DNA of 64,000 nucleotides, taken from positions 28,910,700 through 28,974,699 of the forward strand of contig NC_072449.1 of NCBI RefSeq assembly GCF_027596085.1, written 5' to 3'. The stretch's first letter is position 1. Every line of letters starts with the position of its first letter. The translations under genes were made by a program, and so were the position numbers. The DNA comes from Anoplopoma fimbria. Taxonomy: Eukaryota; Chordata; Actinopteri; Perciformes; Anoplopomatidae. This document shows positions 51,587 to 63,392 of this stretch, piece by piece. The notes beneath the pieces were generated by a model, which did not search any database, had not been told where the DNA came from, and worked only from the letters and a program-made list of their open reading frames with translations.

Positions 51587-54500
51587 TTATTTTACCATCA
51601 CATGATAATTATCAAACAGCCAGTTGTTTCAAACTGTTCTGGGATAGTGTGTCATACCGGGGGGTAAAAAGCTTCAATACAAAGACACAGCAGGAACCAA
51701 TTACGCAACAGCAATTACTGATTTTAACCTTATATATATTTAACTTTATTTCAGATTCACCCCAGGTGAGTTAACGGTGCGTGACACTGCAATTTAAGAA
51801 GAGACATTGAATAGAACACTGACACAGCTGGAAGGTAGAGAGAGGACCTTTTAAATGTCAAACCATCCAGAAAGAGTTTGCTGCAAACTTCTGACTCACA
51901 GACAAACTCATTACACCTGCGAGCTCCATCAGTCGTCTCCTGTCGACCTCACCTCTATTGTCATAATTGTTATTAGTGTGTAATGATGACAGTGAGCACG
52001 CCGTGCTCAAAGCTCAAACAGGTTTCATGTTTCTGCAAATAGATTTTCATAATGTGCCAACAATACTGAAAGCAAATTAATATGAAAACTTGAAAATTCT
52101 CTTCTCTTCTCTTATGCAAACGCTGTCTGTCTGTCTCTATGTCTTTCTCTCTGTCTGTCTGCCTCTTAGTGTCCGTGTGTCCTCACAGACGATAACCAGC
52201 TGACCCTGTGTTACAGTAATGGCTGTGAATTAGCGCTTCTCCAGCTCCTCATCATGGCCTCAGGGCTCCAAGGACACAGCACGCCTTAAAAGTCCTCTGA
52301 TTTAATTACGGATTACAGTAGCTACCAGACTCTTCTTCTCTCCTCATATATGGAGTTGCATGTTCCTGTAAACCTCATCTCTATCGTCTGTTTCTGCCTC
52401 CCAACACCTCCTCCATCTCGTTCACTCTGGCTTCACTGATGTAGAGCTGCTGTCACCTGTTGGTATTTTCACTTATTTTCCTCTCACGGCCCATTTACAC
52501 TTTTCTTGATCCCGGTGGCCATTAGATCCAACCAGTCTTATCAAAAACACGCCTGAAGGTCAGCTAAAGAAAATCAGGATTCTTGCTCCTAATCCGTGAC
52601 GAGCCCACTCTTTGGAGATAAACGCTTTCAGCCACAGGGGGGATCTAACCTGTGGTGGTCGTATTACTGTGTCACATATCAGGCTGCAAAAAGACTACAT
52701 TTTATTTCAGTGTTTGTCAGGTCATAAAAAGCTGCTGGATCTACCTGTCAGCTATTCCAGCTATAATCTCATAATTTGTTTAAATACATATGTAGTATAT
52801 GTAGGTACAATTGTTCTGTTTTGTATTGTCCTTTGGAACAATATTCAGGAATTAACTGTACACTGGTTTCTGTGTAAATGCGTTGATGAATCCCAGCTTA
52901 TATAATACTCTTAGGATACTAAAATACCTTCCAAATGTCATTACCTCCAGTATATCATCTCCTGTTTTAGCTTTAAACAATAGCCTTTATAATGTCAATC
53001 TATGTTTTTAAAAAATGTAGCAGAGTTGACCACTGACGGTTTCCAGCTCCCCAAACAGCTGCCAGCTATGACAGTTTAAGAGGCGAAACAGGCAGATGCT
53101 CAATCATCTTAGAAAATATCATGAAATTGTGAAAGAACACCCATGTCCCGGGACAGTCCTCACATTGCTTGTTTTGTTCAATGGTCAAAAGAACTAGAGG
53201 CGTTCCGTTCACAAAGACCTTCTATCCGTGATCCGTGTTCCGGCAGGGCTCATTGAAAGTGTGCCGCGGATGTGAGTGTGTTGCTAAAAGAGGACGCCGT
53301 GGCCCGAACAACAGCGTGTTATCAGTTAGAGCAGCCAAACGATGATACAGGCAGGAGGCCAGATAAGAGAGGTGAAACCCCCGAACAACAATGCTACTGG
53401 CCGAACAAAAACACTGGCTCATGGTGACACACAGAGAGAGCACCCAGCAGCGTTTGATGTGCCAGCTTAAGTGTTGTTGGTTTTTCTTTTCAATTATCAA
53501 CCACATGTCCTTTTTTGGAGGGTTCTAAAAGAAGCCATCAGGAACAGTTGGTTTCAATCATTATGTGTGTAATATTAATGCATGAGCGTAACCATGGATG
53601 TGTGTGTGTGTCAGTGCTAAATAATACAGCAGCAGCAGTAGCCAGAATTGTGTGTGTCAGTTGTCTCCGCAGTAACAATGAGCATTGTCCCCCGTTGGTC
53701 ACAGCGACTGGCCCCGGCCCTGACCCTGCGGCCGCAGGGGAACCGCTGAGGACCAGAGACATAAGAGAGCCGGGGAAATCGGTCAGCCGGGTCATTTTCT
53801 AGTGGTAAAATATTTGCCAGCTCATTTGGGACTTTGGGCATGATTCTGCATACATTATTCACGGCATAGACGCTCACCGCATAAATAAATAAATTGTGTT
53901 AGAAATTTTATTTTCCTCGGGTCGCACTTACGGATTAGTTTTCTAGAGCAGGCTTGAATTGAAACTGTAACGAGATAGCAGAAGTTGCATGCGAGTTAAA
54001 CGCGCCCTTTAGAGATTTAGATTGTAAACAAACACAGTTTTGTTAATGGCTTTTTGCAACAATAAAATAGATTTTCTCACTGCTTTATAAACACGTGGAT
54101 CTCATTTTGTGCTTCCCAAAATCTGAGCTGACTCTGTAATGTTTTCAGCATTTATGCATTTTAGGTCTTTAATGGAACATTTCCACCTTTTTGTGATTAA
54201 GTTTTGCTAGTGTGTGGGCAACGCTGCTAACATTACAGCCACTCGTCTATATACCAGCATGTTTAAAAGGACAGCAGAAATGTGTGTCACATAACAGAAG
54301 ATACAAGTGTAGAGCAGAACATTGCTCTACAGCATCACTGGTGGTTAAAATCTCCACAGTGTACCTTTAATCTAGTGATTCAGTATTATTTTACCTCTAA
54401 ATATTTTAAATAGGGCTGCAGCTAGTATTCTACCAATTATTCCTTCAATGAATCAAGTAATCTGAAAAAAGAGAGAGAAAGTAACACGGGACAACTAATT

Positions 54501-55955
54501 GGTTTCTTTTTTATAAAATTTCAAATTGAAATGCTTGAGTTTTTTATTATTATATATTTATCATTTTATTTATCAAAACTAAACCAATTTTGTGCATTTA
54601 AGTGCTATATTTCATATTTGCTATATTAAATGTCATTAACAAATAATTTCAATAGACCTGAAGTCAGAGTAAACTGTCAAAAGATCTCAATGTTAACCTT
54701 TGACCTTGTTATTGTCAGAAATAGTGCTTATTTGCATAAAAACAAATACTTCAAATGACTGAACTAAAATATATTTTTTCCATTGACTAAATATATCTTT
54801 GGTTTTAACGATGCATCATAAGCTGCTTAGAGCCAGTGTTATGAAGTTAAACTGTTCATAATACCCTCTCTAATATTTATTTTATATTGCTGTAAAAACA
54901 ATCTCCTTCAAACAACTTTCTCCCCAAAAACATAATTTTACGAGATTGAACACATCATGATAACATTACTATTTACCGTTGACCAATACAAATTTTGACT
55001 TAAAAGAGCATGAACGCATCACAATGTATCAAAGAGTCTTTGCAGGTGTTGGGCAGTACTACTGCTTGTGTTTTAAAAAGTTGCAGTTTTAGTGGCTCAA
55101 AACGGGGCTAGTGTGAAATCAGATGTTTGAAAATTAAAAAATAATCCTGGAGGTGTGGAGTTAGAAAGTGAAATTGCTGCAGGCTAGAGGCTTCAGGATT
55201 AATAGCTGCATAACCCACCCCAATCTCCGACCAAACTGTTAGCAGTAAAGTTGCACTGTGGGTAATGTAGGATATCACAAGGAAGAAAAATATTTGGATA
55301 TAAAAAGACAAGGTGTCTGCTTCTGCTGCATCAATTCTGATCCTTTTTTTTTTTTTATTAAAGCTGTATGTCGGACAAGTTATAGGAATGCAATGCTTAA
55401 TCAGTGGAGAACTCTTAAATCTGCCTAAGAAGATAACTGCAGCCACATCTGACCACCAACAGTGAGCTCAGAGTTGCATAATGCGAGCCAGAGGCTTCCT
55501 CATCCGACATGTAGTGTTTCATAACACAATGCTGGAGAAGCTCAGCAGTGAACCTCTTTAGATTTAGTTTTAATCCGTCATATGGATACTATGAACAGTG
55601 ACCAACAAATGTGTCACACCGTGCAGGTTACAGTGCAGCCGTTTTCAGACCAGAGGCAACTTCTTTTACTATCTTTAATACCACAGAGGGATTCTTTTAA
55701 GAAATGAAACAGAGCCTCCACATGCTCAGCAGAGTCTCCTCTGGATAAATACAAATCAAATAACAGTGACAGTAAACACACCAATGATATAGATCACAGC
55801 TCACAAGCTAAAAGCCTGAGGATGTGATGTGTTTCCGTTTTAAAAAACACAGAGGTCAGATGAAATTACTGCACAGCGGGATAAATGTTTACATCTTATA
55901 TAACACACTTATCGTCTTGATTACAAAGGGCTGCACTGACGAGCATATGGCTACA
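51587..55955. other. Long non-coding stretch
   Basis: No gene is recognised. A tctct/ctgtctgt-rich tract lies at 52098-52168. A GC- and CpG-enriched patch at 53690-53790 (ggccccggccctgaccctgc, ccgcaggggaaccgctg) overlaps 80-95 codon frames on both strands without known domains. The remainder, especially 54400-55060, is very AT-rich. Confidence 0.4.

Positions 55956-56053
<98 letters not shown>
55956..56053 (+). repeat. (CA)n microsatellite, 98 bp
   Basis: Perfect CA alternation. Confidence 0.98.
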
Positions 56054-56054
<1 letters not shown>

Positions 56055-56245
56055 CACAAAGTCTTACATTACATCATTAGATCCTTGAAACGGCAGCATA
56101 CAAAAACACACACATAAATCCACTAGCACAAAAGGCTTTAAGAGTATTTGATAGAAACTCTTCACTTTCAGCTGAGAGTGGGAATGCAGAGATGGTTCTT
56201 GCAGTAAGCTTCTTACACATGACGCATCAGCTGGGACGACTTATG

Positions 56246-56248
<3 letters not shown>

Positions 56249-56292
<44 letters not shown>

Positions 56293-56301
56293 TATATATA
56301 T
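56249..56301 (+). repeat. (TA)n microsatellite, 53 bp
   Basis: TA alternation with one aaa interruption near 56289. It is 43 bp from family A copy 5. Confidence 0.95.
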
Positions 56302-56343
56302 CAAACTGCTAAATATGTCTGTTCCATCAAAAAAAGGCAGTGT

Positions 56344-56640
56344 GGTAGTGACCTGTCAATACCAAGGTAGCCCCGCCCTAAAGCATCCCCTGCTTTATGG
56401 TCTGTTTGACTCTAAATGGAGCATCATTTACTAAATGAACATCATGCTGTATTGAAGAAGACTTGAAACTAGAGATTGAGACCATAAACTCATGTTTACA
56501 ATGTTTACTGAGGGAATAAATCAAGAGAGAAGTAGAGTCATTTTCTCATAGACTTCTATACAATAAGACTTTTTTATGCAACAATTGGAGTCGCTCCCTG
56601 CTGGCTGTTAGAAGGAAATGGTGTTTAAGACAAGAAGGTA
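56344..56640 (-). repeat. Interspersed repeat family A, copy 5
   Basis: On the plus strand the copy reads gacctgtcaataccaaggta, gccccgccctaaagcatccc, attgagaccataaactcatg, tcattttctcatagacttct and ggagtcgctccctgctgg. It lacks the family's right third. Copy 6 lies about 800 bp away in the opposite orientation. Confidence 0.88.
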
Positions 56641-57262
56641 TCTGCCTGATGTTAGCTTAATCCTTGTGACTCAAGATGGTGTACATATTGAAGAAAATGT
56701 TAAGTTTAAGGTGATGACAAAGCTCGGTTAAGGGCTGTTGACTCACAAAGACATTATCACGGGTCAGCTGTAAGGCGGTAGTAGAAATATATATCAGAAC
56801 AGCACAGTGACGCTACCTCATATTACACTAGGTCTGTAGGATTTTTTTTTAAATATAGATTTCCTCTGGAGCTACAGTTTGCTCAGGAGCAAAGATTCTG
56901 CTCAGCATCAGACGCCTTGTTAAAGAGTCCGGAACATCAATTTGCAGCATCCTGCAGAAGCCAATATTTTGATTTTTTTTTCAATTAATTAAAACCAACT
57001 GCTCCTGGGGGCAGAATGCAGAAAGCATCAGGCTGCAGGATATAATATTAGGTAGTGCCAACAAACACACACACACACACACACACATTAAACAATGATT
57101 AACCAAGAACACACACAGACATCAGTGAGACCATTACTGGTTTAAAGAAGTCACTGTCAGGATTTGATGCGGTCACAGCGTGTGTGATGAGTCACAGCGT
57201 GGAGGTGTGTGGAGGAGGGATGAAAAAGCAATAACCAATCACAGTGTGAGTGAGTGTGTGTT
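56641..57262. other. Non-coding stretch with a short CA tract
   Basis: A (CA)n tract of about 23 bp lies at 57066-57088. Nothing else is recognised. Confidence 0.45.
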
Positions 57263-57351
57263 TGTGAAATAATTTCCCCATTGTGGGACTAATAAAGGAT
57301 TGATTATTATTATTATTATTATTATTTGTGTGTGTGTGTGTTTGTTTGTGT
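57263..57351 (+). mobile_element. LINE 3' end fragment with (ATT)n and (GT)n
   Basis: The end words aaataatttccccattgtgg, gactaataaaggattg match the LINE ends at 20540-20878 and 42131-42350. Here the terminal repeat is ATT (57302-57326) and not TTATC. It runs into a short GT tract (57327-57351). Confidence 0.7.
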
Positions 57352-57440
57352 GCCAGACAGAGAGAAGATTTGATGAGACTGTGGCTGTAAACAATCTCAA
57401 TCTAATTACATTTACTGCTGCTGACCAGGCAGCAACCTCC

Positions 57441-57815
57441 TGTTCTGACGAGTGAAGCCGATGCTAAAGTGTCTTAAAACTTGCATTTTCTCTACAGACC
57501 AGCAGGGGGCGACTCCTCTGGTTGCAACAAGAAGTTGATCGTATAGAAGTCTATGAGAAAATGACTCTACTTCTCTCTTGATTTATTCCCTCAGTAAACA
57601 TTGTAAACATGAGTTTATGGTCTCAATCTCTAGTTTCAAGTCTTCTTCAATACAGCATGATGTTCCTTAAGTAAATTATGGTCCATTTAGAGTCAAATAG
57701 AACTTAAAGCGGAGTATGCTTTGGGCGGACTTACTGTGATTGACAGGTCGCTACCGCTACCAAAATCAGCAGACTTGAGGCTTCATAACGGCAGTCAAGA
57801 AATGAATGGGAAATG
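57441..57815 (+). repeat. Interspersed repeat family A, copy 6
   Basis: The copy starts tgttctgacgagtgaagccg, passes agcagggggcgactcctctg, agaagtctatgagaaaatga, catgagtttatggtctcaat and gtgattgacaggtcgctacc, and ends cttcataacggcagtcaaga, aatgaatggg. Its left end agrees with copies 3 and 4, which supports the family boundary. Confidence 0.88.
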
Positions 57816-58466
57816 TGTATTTGCTGTGACCCATAAAAACAGTGAGATAGTCGACAGGTTGCACATTTGCTGAGTTGTATTGGCTCCATATATGAGAATA
57901 ACTATGTAAAAGAAAATAAATAAATGTGCATTTGGAATGTAAACATCTGTGCAGAGTACGATGCATGCATACAAAAATATCTATGATGGAAGGACCACTG
58001 TTTACAGTAACAGAAACTAAACAGCATGTAAACTACCCATGTGTGTTATGTAGTCTGCTGGAGGTGTTCATGGTAGGAACAGCTTCCAGGAAGGCTATGA
58101 GGAGAAATATCCACAAAAAAATCATTACTGAGATCCTCAGAGATTAAAAAACAAATTAAGCAATATATTTTGGATGAGCTGCTGCAATTTTAATCTTTTC
58201 TGGCTGCATTATTCACTTAAAGAAACTCCTCACAGAGGGACAGTTTGATGAATGATTATACACAAACCCACATTCACATACTGTGAGTGAGAGCCAAAGA
58301 ATGAGGGGGCGGCTGTTATCTTTCAGCGGTAGATTGATTTCCCCTCAACACTCCTCTAATGTTCTATCTTCTACACAGCACTGTACCATTCTTGTTTCTT
58401 CCTGCTGTTGTGGCTCTTTTGTGTAGAACTGATGACTCAGGGTGTTTAAGAGACGGTACAGGTGAA
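57816..58466. other. Non-coding stretch, nothing recognised
   Basis: A 73-codon frame (57926-58147) has no motif. No repeats are assigned. Confidence 0.4.
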
Positions 58467-59110
58467 GAAAAATAACTAATAGATATCACCATGAAATGTC
58501 CCCCAGCTGATCACATACATCAACATTTAAGGTATTTTTAGCATAAGAAGTTTTCTGAAAAGTTATGTTTAAATATTGAGATGAGACATTATGTTATTCA
58601 ACAGGTGCTAGTTTGCATACATTTCCAGAACAGAAATCTGAACAATGGATAAAGTCAGGTCCAAAATCACTGTTTAATTTGTTGACATGTTAAAGTCAGA
58701 GATTTTTACAGAGGGGATTGTCGATATCACTCCATGAATTGAAAAAATATTGTCACGCAATATAAAAATCTATTTCCACCATGTTGTTGGTAATAAAATG
58801 TTGTATAAATCAGCCTGTAAATGGTATATAAACAAACCCCTCTGTAAAAACCTTCAGACTATAGGAGTGAAACTGGAAGGTTTGGTGTATGTAAGTGCTA
58901 CTGAAATGGAGATTTCTGGTAAGAGTGAGACCAAAGTAGAATGTCCCTTCTAAAAAGTTATGTATTGTAAAGTTCCAATAGGATGAAAAATGACCGAATA
59001 GATATCACCATGAATCTTCCCCAGTTCATTACTCACATTAATTCAACTATTTTTTTGTATAAAAACTTTTTTTTTAAAGTCATATGCAAATGAGGCATTA
59101 TCTCACGCTA
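58467..59110 (+). repeat. Repeat with 519-bp period, about 1.2 units
   Basis: The block gaaaaataactaatagatatc, then accatgaaatgtcccccagc, catacatcaacattt, ataagaagttttctgaaaag and gagacattat starting at 58467 recurs from about 58984 as aatgaccgaatagatatcac, catgaatcttccccagttca, cacattaattcaact, ataaaaacttttttttaaag and gaggcattat. The word agatatcaccatgaa starts at 58481 and again at 59000. The sequence between the two blocks (58600-58980) would be the rest of one unit. This looks like a tandem or satellite-type repeat, or a composite element. Confidence 0.75.
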
Positions 59111-59253
59111 ACTTTTGGTAAATTTAGGAGAAATCTACAAACGCAAATAAACAAATTAGTAAATGTCTTCTTTCCACTAGTCTGAAAGAAGACATGCTGA
59201 TGTGAGGACAAAAAGAATGGGCGAGTCTGACAGATAGAGATTGAGTGAAAATG
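59111..59253. other. Short non-coding spacer
   Basis: No feature between the 519-bp repeat and the CA tract. Confidence 0.4.
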
Positions 59254-59267
59254 ACACACACACACAC

Positions 59268-59334
<67 letters not shown>

Positions 59335-59349
59335 CACACACACACATAC
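59254..59349 (+). repeat. (CA)n microsatellite, 96 bp
   Basis: CA alternation with two caaca phase slips (near 59269 and 59333). Confidence 0.97.
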
Positions 59350-59468
59350 AGCTCCGACATCAGGACAACAGCCAATAGGGGGACAGCTGGTGGCACAGTT
59401 CCTGGACTCAGACCAATGAGTACGTACGTGGGTGGGCCAGTGGGGTGTGTCAGGTCTGTGTATTCCTG

Positions 59469-59469
<1 letters not shown>

Positions 59470-59555
<86 letters not shown>
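59470..59555 (+). repeat. (GT)n microsatellite, 86 bp
   Basis: Perfect GT alternation, complementary to the CA tract 120 bp upstream. Frames spanning both tracts (127-172 codons) encode Thr-His and Cys-Val strings and are not genes. Confidence 0.97.
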
Positions 59556-59556
<1 letters not shown>

Positions 59557-60949
59557 GATAGTGTAACAACAGAGCACAGCAATCTGTACAAAGGGGACGG
59601 AGTGTTTTCAAATGAACATACTGCAGCAAGGTTTCCAACCAAATGATTCGCAAAATGTTAACGTAGAAAATTTGAACAAATTTCCATCCATCACCGAATG
59701 TCAGATTTTCACAACGAGACTTCTCCTTCAGCGAGACTTGGTAGGATATCAATTGAGAGGTAAAGAAAAAAATTGAAAAATTGGACGTAGAGTCACATTG
59801 GCGCTGTGCTAATTGACCTTGAAGCTCAATCACAGCGCTTTCCTTCTATACTGGACCAATTTCAAAAATGGTTGCGCCCATTAGTCACTTAGGCACAAAA
59901 TCTAGGGGATAATCCAGCAGAAAAAATACCATGGTCACCTTTAAAGCATGTTCATCCTCATGCTGCTAGTGCGCTAATAAAATGTCATGGGAACCACGCC
60001 GAAATTTTTATTTTAGATGCAAAAAAACCATGTATAACATAAATGTATAGAACATTCTCCTGGCATTAAGACACGTGTGCACCGTTGATCCATATATTTA
60101 GCTAATTTCTTCTCAATATATTGATATTATCTTGGCGTGAACACGAACAAACAAGATGGAAGTGTGTTTCCGACGTCCAAGCAGAAACCGTCTGACGATT
60201 CAGAACTCGTGCGTGTCAACGTTTGCAGAGTGAACATCAGCCCAGCGTTGCATCAGACAGGAGCCCGCAGTAACGTGGTGCCATATGACATCACTAACCA
60301 CTAATAACTCTTCTTCTCTTGATCCCAGAGGAGACGGAGGAAATGCATGAGTGGACACATTTACAGCCTGTCAATCACACGCAGAGGTAAAGTGGAGGTG
60401 GAGTGTTAAGGACTGAGTGGCTGGAGCTGGTGGATGATGTGTGAAGTGGGACTGGAAAAGAATGAGGGACAGAAGAGGAGGAGAAGGAAGGGATGACTCG
60501 GCAGATATTGAACCTGTCAGTCAGACGAAGAGGAAGACAAGTGAGAGGATTTTGGATAAAACAATCTGGATTACTCTACTCAGAATCAAGCATTTTAAGG
60601 ATTGTAGGGGGAAAAGTCAGCACGCTAACATGCTAAAATGCTGAACATGGTGAAGATTAAATTTTTTCTCATTTCAGGTTGAAACATTGAGATGATTATC
60701 CAGGTTATTAAACAGATGAGATTCATTTAAAGCTCTGGCTCAGAGAAAAAAGACCAAGAGGAGTTAGAAAGGAAAGGGTCATTGAGTGGGCACTGCTCAT
60801 TTCTGGTGTGCCGTTAAATAAGTGTAACGAAAATCAGCTCTCTTCAAACCTACGGTCCACTCAGAGCCGCTCCGACCCACACCAGAGCTCTACAGCGCCC
60901 GATGACACCCTCGGGTGACAACTGATGGGCGGAGGAGTTGAGTGCGGGA
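59556..60949. other. Non-coding stretch, nothing recognised
   Basis: No gene-like frame or repeat assigned. A mildly purine-rich part begins at about 60440. Confidence 0.4.
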
Positions 60950-61130
60950 ACAGAGTTTTTGAGGGGAGAGGAGATTAAATAATTGAATGAGAAAAAATGT
61001 GAAATAAGAGGAACGAGAGATGAAGAAGGGAAGGAAGGAAGGGAAGTGGAGAGCAGGAAAGGAGGGCAAAAAATGCAGGTGGTAGCAGAATCAGAGAAAG
61101 GAGGGCATGCAGAAGATGAGAAGAAAGGGA
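60950..61130 (+). repeat. Purine-rich tract
   Basis: The plus strand is dominated by ggaagg, gagag and aaagg words. Minus-strand frames of 60-111 codons here are Ser/Leu/Phe-rich artefacts. Confidence 0.8.
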
Positions 61131-61136
61131 TAAGTA

Positions 61137-61437
61137 AGGGCGGCTGTGGCGTAGTGGCGTAGTGGAGAGCAAGGTAGTTCTCCAATCAGAGGGTCGGTGG
61201 TTCGATACCCGGCTTCGGCAGTCGATGTGTCCTTGGGCAAGACACTTAACCCCAAGTTGCTCCTGAAGGCCATCGGTGTGGACTGATGATGAATGTTAGT
61301 TAGAGTCTGATGGTGGCACCTTGATGGTAGCCTGTCATCAGTGTGTGAATGGGTGAATGATATGTAACATACTACTGATTGTAAGTCGCTTTGGAGAAAA
61401 GCGTCTGCTAAATGACTGTAATGTAATGTAATGTAAG
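61137..61437 (+). mobile_element. tRNA-derived SINE with alternative tail
   Basis: The head carries ggctgtggcgtagtggcgta (part of the A box region duplicated, gtagtggc twice), then tggagagcaaggtagttctc, the B-box-like ggtggttcgatacccggctt and tgtccttgggcaagacactt, as in the copy at 19131. The tail is different: tgtaagtcgctttggagaaa, agcgtctgctaaatgactgt and tandem aatgt units. The tail also occurs alone at 116-175 and 6703-6768. Confidence 0.88.
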
Positions 61438-61960
61438 GAAAACGTATGCAAATAAAAGATAAAAGATTTCACGAAAGACGTGTTAAATTTAGCTTATGAA
61501 CGTCCAAGAAAAAGGAAATAAAATAATGGGGATGGGAGTAGAAGACGGGAGCGGATGAATGAAACTAGAAAACAGATGGAGGATTTGCATGATGCCACTG
61601 AAAGTGTTTGGAGGAGGAGAGAAAAAAAGAGGTGGAAAAGAAGGATGGAAGGAGGTGAATAAAGAGGGGAGGAAAGTGAAGAATCACTAAAGGATGGATC
61701 AAAGCAAAAAGAAGACAAACGAGTTGTTAAAAGAGAAGGGAGAGGAAAAAGCCATTTGGTGGATGGAGCAGAAGTGTGAGGATGAGCGAAAAACAACGAG
61801 AAGAGGGATGAGGAGGAAGTAAAGATCAGGTGATCGACAAGGAGGGCATCGTTCAAATGGCTGAGAGATAAAACACAGAATAAAACATGCAAAGCTGAGA
61901 TGGGAGGTTGAGAGAGCCAAGGGATGACGGAGGAGAGGAGATGGAAGGAGCGGTCATGAG
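61438..61960 (+). repeat. Purine-rich tract, about 500 bp
   Basis: Long run in which the plus strand is largely A and G (ggaggagagaaaaaaagagg, gaggggaggaaagtgaag and similar). The 220-codon minus-strand frame over 61494-62156, the longest in the window, results from this bias plus a CA tract. It is rich in Ser, Leu and Phe and has no domain. Confidence 0.85.
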
Positions 61961-62040
61961 GTGCCCTGCAGCTGATCTGGTGTAAACCCTCCTCCAGCTG
62001 TACCTCCCTCTGGAGTACTGGAGCTTTTAATAGATGAGGA

Positions 62041-62044
<4 letters not shown>

Positions 62045-62098
<54 letters not shown>
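62045..62098 (+). repeat. (CA)n microsatellite, 54 bp
   Basis: Perfect CA alternation. Confidence 0.97.
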
Positions 62099-62099
<1 letters not shown>

Positions 62100-62279
62100 G
62101 TCAATCAGTATGAACCTACATCCGTGGACGGAATAAACCAAGACGAGGCCATGCATTATGTCACTACAGTATAATCCTCATTGATATACATAGGCTGTAG
62201 ACATGGACGGGTGAGGTTACATATAGAAGTGGTAAAGTGGAGGAAGGGGTGAGCCAGAGGATAACAAATTAATTTGATG

Positions 62280-62420
62280 CAAATTAAAGACATGAGAGAG
62301 AAAGACGGAGGGACGGCTAGAGAGAGAGAGAGAGAGAGAGAAAGAGAGTGAGAGTGTAAAGGTGGGAGGAGGAAAGAAAACGCTTTGAAAGAGGCTGACA
62401 GTGAATATCTAACAGAGGAA
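62280..62420 (+). repeat. Purine-rich tract with (GA)n
   Basis: It includes about 24 bp of perfect GA at 62318-62340, flanked by gagaaaga and ggaggaaag words. Confidence 0.85.
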
Positions 62421-63108
62421 AAAGTGCCAGAATTGAGCCTTCGCCCTCGGTTATGGTTGCTAGGCCAGCATGTTAATATGGCGTTTTCAAGGTCATCCAT
62501 GAAAGATATTCTTAAAAGGAGATAATAGCGGGTTTCCGGAAGTAAAGTTGTGAAATATCAGAGAGTAGTAGACATGAAAGGACTACAATATGCATTTGGA
62601 AGCTACATTCAAAAGATATCTTCAGACTCCCCATGTCATGACACTCTTACTGCACAGCGTGGTACGTCAATGTGTTGTTGTTTTTTTAAGCTAAGCTAAC
62701 GTTACACATTTAGTTATGACTTCTTCCTGTAGCTTTCAATATCTAATACAAAACTAAATAATCTTCCATGTATTAAAAGCGCGCTTGGACATTGCTCTTA
62801 CATTAAGTGCTTGATCCATACGCTGGATATTAATAAAAATTAATATTCAACCATCTTTGATCGCTAACGTGTTAAACTAGCTAACATTATTAGCATCTAT
62901 CCTTGGACCTTTTTTTTTGTTGATTTTCGATGAATTTAGCTTTGACTGAGGACCTCCATACTGTTTTATCAGTAATCGCCATCCTTCCTCTGGTGAAAAA
63001 CACGACACTGAAGATATCTTCTGCAGGGTCCAGTTACGGTTGCTAACGTAGGATTGGACAGCTGCCGTTCTAGGGAGGGGCTTAGCGAGGGGTCAATTAC
63101 TCTGGCAT

Positions 63109-63110
<2 letters not shown>
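62421..63110. other. Non-coding stretch, nothing recognised
   Basis: AT-rich with no gene-like frame or assigned repeat. Confidence 0.4.

Positions 63111-63184
<74 letters not shown>
63111..63184 (+). repeat. (GT)n microsatellite, 74 bp
   Basis: Perfect GT alternation. Confidence 0.97.
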
Positions 63185-63186
<2 letters not shown>

Positions 63187-63290
63187 CTGTGCCTATATAA
63201 CACACAGTTTCAAACACATCTGATAATAAGATAGTGTGATTCGTAGGCTCTCAACAGGGGGCCACTGCAGCAGTTATTCTCTCCCCTACG

Positions 63291-63328
63291 CACACACACA
63301 CAAAGACACACACACACACACACACAAA

Positions 63329-63389
<61 letters not shown>
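63291..63389 (+). repeat. (CA)n microsatellite with two aaaga interruptions
   Basis: CA alternation broken by caaagaca at about 63301 and 63325. It is complementary to the GT tract 107 bp upstream. Confidence 0.97.

Positions 63390-63392
<3 letters not shown>

Noticed and set aside
59098..59642. Frames of 159 and 172 codons across two microsatellites
   Set aside because: They consist mostly of Thr-His and Cys-Val strings translated from CA and GT tracts.
61494..62156. 220-codon minus-strand open frame, the longest in the window
   Set aside because: It lies over purine-rich DNA and a CA tract, is rich in Ser, Leu, Phe and Cys-Val strings, and has no domain.
63291..63389. CRISPR-like alternation of repeat and spacer
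   Set aside because: The pattern is a CA microsatellite with two aaaga interruptions. The DNA is eukaryotic.
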